DNA of 64,000 nucleotides from Sphingomonas elodea ATCC 31461 (lineage in GTDB: Bacteria; Pseudomonadota; Alphaproteobacteria; Sphingomonadales; Sphingomonadaceae), in NCBI RefSeq assembly GCF_000226955.1, contig NZ_AGFU01000016.1, forward strand, positions 62,001 to 126,000, written 5' to 3'. This document shows, piece by piece, positions 59,429 to 64,000 of this stretch. Each line of letters opens with the position of its first letter. The stretch's first letter is position 1. A program made the translations under genes and the position numbers. Below the pieces are notes generated by a model, which ran no database searches, had not been told where the DNA came from, and saw only the letters and a list, made by a program, of their open reading frames with translations.

Positions 59429-60139
59429 ATGTTCCAGCGCATCTCAATCGGGCAGCGGGGTCGTGAGGAGGGCGAAAAGCCGTTCTGGATCTCATTCGCG
59501 GACCTCATGACGGCGCTCATGGTGCTGTTCCTCCTGGTCATGAGCGTCGCGCTTCTGGCCGTCACCCGCACCATCACGCAGAAGGAGCGGCTCGAGGCCG
59601 AACGGCAGACGGAGATCAGCAAGCTGCTTGATCGGATAGACGCAGCAGCGCGCAAGCAGGGGATCCACGTCGACCACCAGCGGGCGGTCATCGATTTCGG
59701 CGACCGGGCCCGGTTCGATACCTCGAGCTTCTCGCTCAATCCCGATCAGGAACGTCTGCTCAGGACGTTCGTCCCCGAGGTGCTCGCCATAGCCCGCGAC
59801 AAGGGCGGTCGTCGCTGGCTCAAGCGTATCGTGGTGGAGGGGTTCACCGATCGACGGGGGAGCTATCTCTACAACCTCAATTTGAGTCTCGAGCGCAGCC
59901 AGCGGGTCCTCTGTGCGCTGATGGCGCCGCCGATCGCCGGCGAGCAGCCCATGAGCCGCCAGGAGCTCGAGGAGATCAGAAGGCTCTTCCTGGTCGGTGG
60001 CTACTCTTCCAACTCCGCGAAGGCGTCCCTGGACGCCAGCCGAAGGATCGAGCTCCGATTGGAATTCTTCGGCGTCGACGAGCCCGCAGTGACGGCGGTG
60101 AGCGCGTTCGAGGGCGACTTCGGGAAGTGTGCCCTGTGA
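59429..60139 (+). CDS. zorB: Zorya ZorB, MotB/OmpA-like stator protein
   Basis: A 236-residue protein. The single membrane helix begins PFWISFADLMTALMVLFLLV, with the ion-carrying aspartate at D25, equivalent to D26 in E. coli ZorB. The C-terminal OmpA/MotB-like domain (about 90-215) has VIDFGDRARFDTSSFSLN and VVEGFTDRRGSYLYNLNLS, which bind peptidoglycan. It pairs with ZorA to make the proton-driven motor and overlaps zorC in GTGA. Confidence 0.93.
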   Translation: MFQRISIGQRGREEGEKPFWISFADLMTALMVLFLLVMSVALLAVTRTITQKERLEAERQTEISKLLDRIDAAARKQGIHVDHQRAVIDFGDRARFDTSSFSLNPDQERLLRTFVPEVLAIARDKGGRRWLKRIVVEGFTDRRGSYLYNLNLSLERSQRVLCALMAPPIAGEQPMSRQELEEIRRLFLVGGYSSNSAKASLDASRRIELRLEFFGVDEPAVTAVSAFEGDFGKCAL

Positions 60140-61812
60140 CGCCGCTCCTAGCTAGGCTGCGGGAGCGTCTCGACGCCGCCGGAACGGCCGCCCTGCGCAA
60201 CATGCCCGAGCCGGATCTCGTGGCGCTCCGTCGGGAGGCGACTGCGCTGAGATCGATGCTCGGAGGCTCCGGATCCGGTGCCGGTGGCTCGACAGACCGA
60301 ATCCGCGATGAGGTGTTGAAGTTCAGGGACACCGGGCGGCTCGCGGACGTGCGTTCCGCGCGCCTCGTGTGTTGGGGCACGCGTCTCGGCGACAGGACGC
60401 ATGCACCGCTCATCGAGGACGGCGACAGGTTCGAGCCACTGCTGGACGAAGTCGACGCCTTCCGCAGCATGCCGAGGCCATACCGACGTTGCTGGCGTGG
60501 GCTTCTGGACGGCTACATCAACTACGACCCAGACGAGGCCCGCGATCATGGTGCCAGGAACTGGCGGCGCCTCCGCGAGTACCTGAACGACAATTTGCCA
60601 GGGCTGGCGCGAGCCGGGCAGTCGCCGGACTGGCTCATCGCGGTGGACGAGCATGCCAACATCCTCAGCGACGACCCGTGCTCAAGATACGGGGCCGAAC
60701 TTCTCGGCGGCGGGAGCGACGCGCTCGAGGTTCTCCGCCGGGAACTCTCGGCCGGGGACTCGTCATGGATCGGAAGGCGCATATTCGAGGCGCAGATCGC
60801 AGCGGCCATCGGCTTCGACGACCGACGCTTCCGTAGCGTGATCTCGAAGGTCCTCGACATCATCGGCGCTCACGATCTGCTCGCCGACGAGGCGCTCTCG
60901 CGCGTGCTGGATCGCTACTCGATGTGCGAAAGCGCCGAAATCGAACCCGCTCTCCGTGACGCGTCGGTTTCACGCTGGGGCAATCCCTGGCTCGAGCGCA
61001 ATGACACGAGGTGGACGCTGGTCCGTCCGGAGACCCGATCCATGGTCTCCTCCTGGCTGAAGCTCCGCCTGATCGAGGATTTCTTCAGCCTGCTTTCCGA
61101 GGATGGCGTGAATGATCAGCGCAGGATCAACTTCTGGAAGCGCTACGTGGATCAGATTAGTGACATGCACTTCGCGCTGGGCGACGCGGCCTATCGAGAT
61201 CCGCGGCCAGACTTCCGGGCGCTCCGCCAATCGATGAAGGGACGACTGCTGGAACTCTCGAACGGCGGATCCCCGCGCAACAACGCCTTCATAATGCGCA
61301 TCGGCGGGCACGTGTTCGTTGAGTTCGGCGAAACCGGCAACGCCATGTTCGCCTTCGACGCGGAGAGCCTGCCCTTCGATCTTCGGAAACCATGGGTCGC
61401 TGGAAACAAAACTGCGCTCAAGCATCCGAGCTTCGCCGCGCGTATGACCCACACCGACAGCGCCGGTGAGCGCTGGGAACGGAAGATCGAGCGGCGGATC
61501 TCGGAACTGGGCGCGAAGCGGACGACGCCGCCGTTGCCAGCTCAACCATCGACTCATTCCGGTAATATCCGGCGGCCGGCCGAGCCTGATTACGCGCCTC
61601 GTTGGCGATCCACGCCTGCGCAAACTGCGTCTGGAGACGACGCGGGCCTGTTCGCGATACTCGCGGCGCATGGCATCAAGTCGGTGGACTCCCGCGACAA
61701 GGGCGGGACGTTCTGGGCATACGCTCCGAGGTCCAGCGCTGCGTCGAAGGAGCTGGTGGATCGGGGCTTCGCCTGGTCGGACCGGCGCGGCGCCTGGTAT
61801 CTGCGGCGATGA
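60136..61812 (+). CDS. zorC: Zorya ZorC, EH-signature domain protein
   Basis: A 558-residue cytosolic protein with the EH_signature-type region seen in type I Zorya ZorC: FRSMPRPYRRCWRGLLDGYINYDP early, then RNWRRLREYLNDNLPGL, and a GHVFVEFGETGNAMFAFDAE segment late. A last short domain ends in FAWSDRRGAWYLRR. ZorC binds DNA and works with ZorD against phage in characterised systems. The GTG at 60136 overlaps zorB in GTGA and its stop overlaps zorD in ATGA. Confidence 0.88.
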   Translation: MTPLLARLRERLDAAGTAALRNMPEPDLVALRREATALRSMLGGSGSGAGGSTDRIRDEVLKFRDTGRLADVRSARLVCWGTRLGDRTHAPLIEDGDRFEPLLDEVDAFRSMPRPYRRCWRGLLDGYINYDPDEARDHGARNWRRLREYLNDNLPGLARAGQSPDWLIAVDEHANILSDDPCSRYGAELLGGGSDALEVLRRELSAGDSSWIGRRIFEAQIAAAIGFDDRRFRSVISKVLDIIGAHDLLADEALSRVLDRYSMCESAEIEPALRDASVSRWGNPWLERNDTRWTLVRPETRSMVSSWLKLRLIEDFFSLLSEDGVNDQRRINFWKRYVDQISDMHFALGDAAYRDPRPDFRALRQSMKGRLLELSNGGSPRNNAFIMRIGGHVFVEFGETGNAMFAFDAESLPFDLRKPWVAGNKTALKHPSFAARMTHTDSAGERWERKIERRISELGAKRTTPPLPAQPSTHSGNIRRPAEPDYAPRWRSTPAQTASGDDAGLFAILAAHGIKSVDSRDKGGTFWAYAPRSSAASKELVDRGFAWSDRRGAWYLRR

Positions 61813-64000
61813 TCTGGGGCCGCAAGACCAAGCCGTCATCCGCGGTTCTCGAAGAGGCTGCACCGCGCGCGCAGCTCGATGAAGATGGGCTCCGCTTCCC
61901 TTTAGGTCGCTTGGAGGCGCCGTCGGCGGCAGCCAGCGCCGCGCTCCTCGATCAGCTGGCCGACGAGGGACTTGCGGAGCGGACCGGCGATGGACACCGC
62001 ATGAGCTGGGCTCAGCTCTATGTTCTTCTCGAGGACGAGGAGGCGGCGGGGGAACTTCAGATTCTCGGTCTCCCGCCGACGGTTAGCGCAGCGCCCCGTC
62101 TCGTCAGTCGGAAGTCGCTCACGGATCCCGACTTCGTCGTGGCCATCGACGGCTGGATCGGCGCGGACCGCCGAATTCTGGCTGACACTCGCCTCAAGGG
62201 CGGCGCTCTCGAGCTCCGGGGCGAGGTGAACCTGCTGCCGCCGGCGGCGTGGCGTCTGGTCGAGCGGGTGAGGAGCTTCGCACGTCGTTCCGACGAGGAC
62301 AGGGGAGAGGCAGGGCAGCGTCGAGCCTGGGGCGAGATCCGCGGTCTTGCGCTGGCGGCCGGCGCTCATCTCGACGATTTTCTCTTCCGGACCGTTGTCC
62401 TCACGCCGGAGCGTCTGCAGCTCGCATTGCGCCGCTCCGGGGAACTCGGGCTGGTTGAGGTCGAGCCTTGGTTCGAGGGCGCTCCTGCGGACTGGCTCGA
62501 GGCCTTCGACCGATCCGGCCAGGTGAGGGAGCGATACGACCTCCCCACGTCGGACGGGATTGTCCAGGTCATGATCTCGCCCGAGGTCGGCACGGTCCTG
62601 CGGGAGGTGAAGCGGATGCCCGGCCGCCGGGTCGCCGGGCAACGGGCGGAGGCGTTCCTCCTCAACCCGATCGCGGCGCTCGGCCCGGACGCGGCGAGAG
62701 TGGTGGACGAAAGCCAATTCGAGGCCGCGAAGCAAGAAGCGGGGATCGTCTTCGAGAGGTTCGCGGCGATCACGCCCGAGACTCACGGGAGCGGGGCGCT
62801 CGGTCTGCTCATTTCGAGCGGCTCAGGCGACGCCATCGAAACTCGCCAGGTGATGCTCGAGGAGAGTGACGCTCTCGAGTTCGCGGACGGCGTGGAGCGC
62901 AACCTCAACCGGGGCCTCCAGCTCTTCGCATGGGATGAATACGAGTTCGAGCTGGACGGTGACAGCCACCTCCACTGCGAGGCACTTCGGCGAGCCGTCA
63001 CGCGACGCGACAAGGGCCTGATCAAGCACGGGGAGGTTTACGATCTCTCCGGATACTCCGACCGCGTCGAGGGCATCGGCCAGGAGAAGTCGTTCTACTC
63101 GCCGCATATCGCCAAACGTGACGACGGCGATAGCTGGTTTCCCGAGAACATCGTGCCGATGATCGGCTGGAATGACGCGACGACAGGAGAGCCGAGCTTC
63201 CTCCCTTTGACGGACGATCTCGCCGAGCAGCTGCGGTCTGGCGTCCTGAACGCTAAGCGGGCGGGCGAGGCCTCGGTTCAACTTGATGGATGCCCAACGC
63301 CCATTCCCGTGCGCGAGGCCGAGGCCATTGCAGCGACCTTCGCCAAGGTGGGAGAGCAGGCGAAGAAGGGGACGTTCAAGCCGACAGGCGCACCGCGGCG
63401 GGGCCCCAAGCCCACCCTCATCCTGAAGAGCAACATCGGCCAGGTCGACTACCGTGAAGAGCGTCTCGCGGCCCTCGCGGTTGAGCCCGGCCCCCCTCGC
63501 CTTCCACGGGCGCTAAAATCCACGGTACAGTTGAAGCCACACCAGCTGGATGGGCTCGCATGGATGCAGCATCTCCTCGGCCTAGCTCCCGACCACTGCC
63601 GCGGTGCGCTGCTCGCCGACGACATGGGGTTGGGGAAGACGCTTCAGATTCTCAGCCTCGTTGCCAGAGCGCGGGAGGAGGACCCCGCGATGCCGCCGGC
63701 GCTCGTAGTCGCACCTCTTTCGCTTCTCGAGAACTGGCGGGAGGAGGCGGAGAAGTTCCTGGAGGCCGGGTCTCTTCGGATACTCACGGCCTATGGTGAG
63801 GGCCTCGCGGACCTCCGGGTCGACAAGACCTCCGTGGACGAGCAGCTACGTCGGGAGGGGCTGGTCCGCTTCCTCAAGCCGAATTGGCGGGGCAACGCCG
63901 ATCTCGTCCTGACGACCTACGAAACGCTCCGCGATCTCGAGTTCTCGTTCGGTCGCGAGCGATGGTCCGTCATGGTCTGCGACGAGGCTCAGAAGATCAA
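61809..64000 (+). CDS. zorD: Zorya ZorD, SNF2-type helicase/nuclease (runs off window)
   Basis: The first 730 codons of a longer protein. The N-terminal ~590 residues match the unique ZorD region (SWFPENIVPMIGWND, RRGPKPTLILKSN), and the SNF2 ATPase starts around PHQLDGLAWMQHLL. Walker A is LADDMGLGKT at residues 602-611 and the DEAQ box is at 725-728, just before the edge. The frame is open to 64000. ZorD is a helicase-nuclease that degrades phage DNA in Zorya type I. Its ATG overlaps zorC by four bases. The C-terminal half is outside the window. Confidence 0.9.
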   Translation, partial: MIWGRKTKPSSAVLEEAAPRAQLDEDGLRFPLGRLEAPSAAASAALLDQLADEGLAERTGDGHRMSWAQLYVLLEDEEAAGELQILGLPPTVSAAPRLVSRKSLTDPDFVVAIDGWIGADRRILADTRLKGGALELRGEVNLLPPAAWRLVERVRSFARRSDEDRGEAGQRRAWGEIRGLALAAGAHLDDFLFRTVVLTPERLQLALRRSGELGLVEVEPWFEGAPADWLEAFDRSGQVRERYDLPTSDGIVQVMISPEVGTVLREVKRMPGRRVAGQRAEAFLLNPIAALGPDAARVVDESQFEAAKQEAGIVFERFAAITPETHGSGALGLLISSGSGDAIETRQVMLEESDALEFADGVERNLNRGLQLFAWDEYEFELDGDSHLHCEALRRAVTRRDKGLIKHGEVYDLSGYSDRVEGIGQEKSFYSPHIAKRDDGDSWFPENIVPMIGWNDATTGEPSFLPLTDDLAEQLRSGVLNAKRAGEASVQLDGCPTPIPVREAEAIAATFAKVGEQAKKGTFKPTGAPRRGPKPTLILKSNIGQVDYREERLAALAVEPGPPRLPRALKSTVQLKPHQLDGLAWMQHLLGLAPDHCRGALLADDMGLGKTLQILSLVARAREEDPAMPPALVVAPLSLLENWREEAEKFLEAGSLRILTAYGEGLADLRVDKTSVDEQLRREGLVRFLKPNWRGNADLVLTTYETLRDLEFSFGRERWSVMVCDEAQKI

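Overview
This is a high-GC alphaproteobacterial chromosome segment, most like a sphingomonad (Sphingomonas or a relative). The grounds are the overall gene content, the frequent GTG and TTG starts, the zinc-free form of ribosomal protein L36, a potassium-independent proton pyrophosphatase, TraB/GumN and M13-peptidase genes, and the block infA - maf - RNase E/G-like - yacG - tRNA-Phe. The genus is inferred from gene content, not from a marker tree.

Bases 1-48,000 are mostly ordinary core genome. In order they hold: a degenerate EAL protein, trmB and a Nudix hydrolase; a GNAT protein; a DUF2721 membrane protein and purEK; a DUF6624 protein; galE and msrA; a Sua5-type threonylcarbamoyladenylate synthase; a long acyl-CoA dehydrogenase; an AT-rich orphan gene coupled to a threonine synthase broken by one extra base; lepB with a GntR regulator; a nitroreductase; a POT peptide transporter; an M13 peptidase; acetyl-CoA synthetase; a complete MacAB/TolC-type efflux operon; mocA and xdhC; a glycerophosphodiesterase; rpmJ; an M14 carboxypeptidase; a decayed PhzF remnant; a FixL/FixJ oxygen-sensing operon with a degenerate receiver; a three-gene redox operon; a glutathione-dependent formaldehyde detoxification operon; hppA; infA; maf; an RNase E/G-like gene; yacG; and tRNA-Phe.

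From tRNA-Phe (47,922-47,997) to the end of the window the content changes to accessory genes, which looks like a tRNA-anchored genomic island. Two unrecognised genes (48,404-49,699 and 49,956-50,861) are followed by two anti-phage systems arranged head to head. On the minus strand, 57,252 down to 51,145, is a three-gene module: a TerB-N/TerB/TerB-C protein, a BrxD-like P-loop ATPase and an Lhr/BrxHI-like helicase. This is the architecture of the Shango system (sngABC). On the plus strand, from 57,449 off the right edge, is a type I Zorya operon: zorA (MotA-like with a long tail), zorB (MotB/OmpA-like), zorC (EH-signature-like) and zorD (SNF2 helicase, truncated by the window). They share a 196-bp intergenic region, so both could be controlled from one divergent promoter.

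Within each system the genes are tightly packed, with 4-base start/stop overlaps at sngA/sngB, zorB/zorC and zorC/zorD, as expected for subunits made in fixed ratio. The two systems are known families rather than wholly new ones. The most novel material is the paired Shango-Zorya arrangement, a duplicated N-terminal module in SngA, and the two unknown genes between the tRNA and the defence systems.
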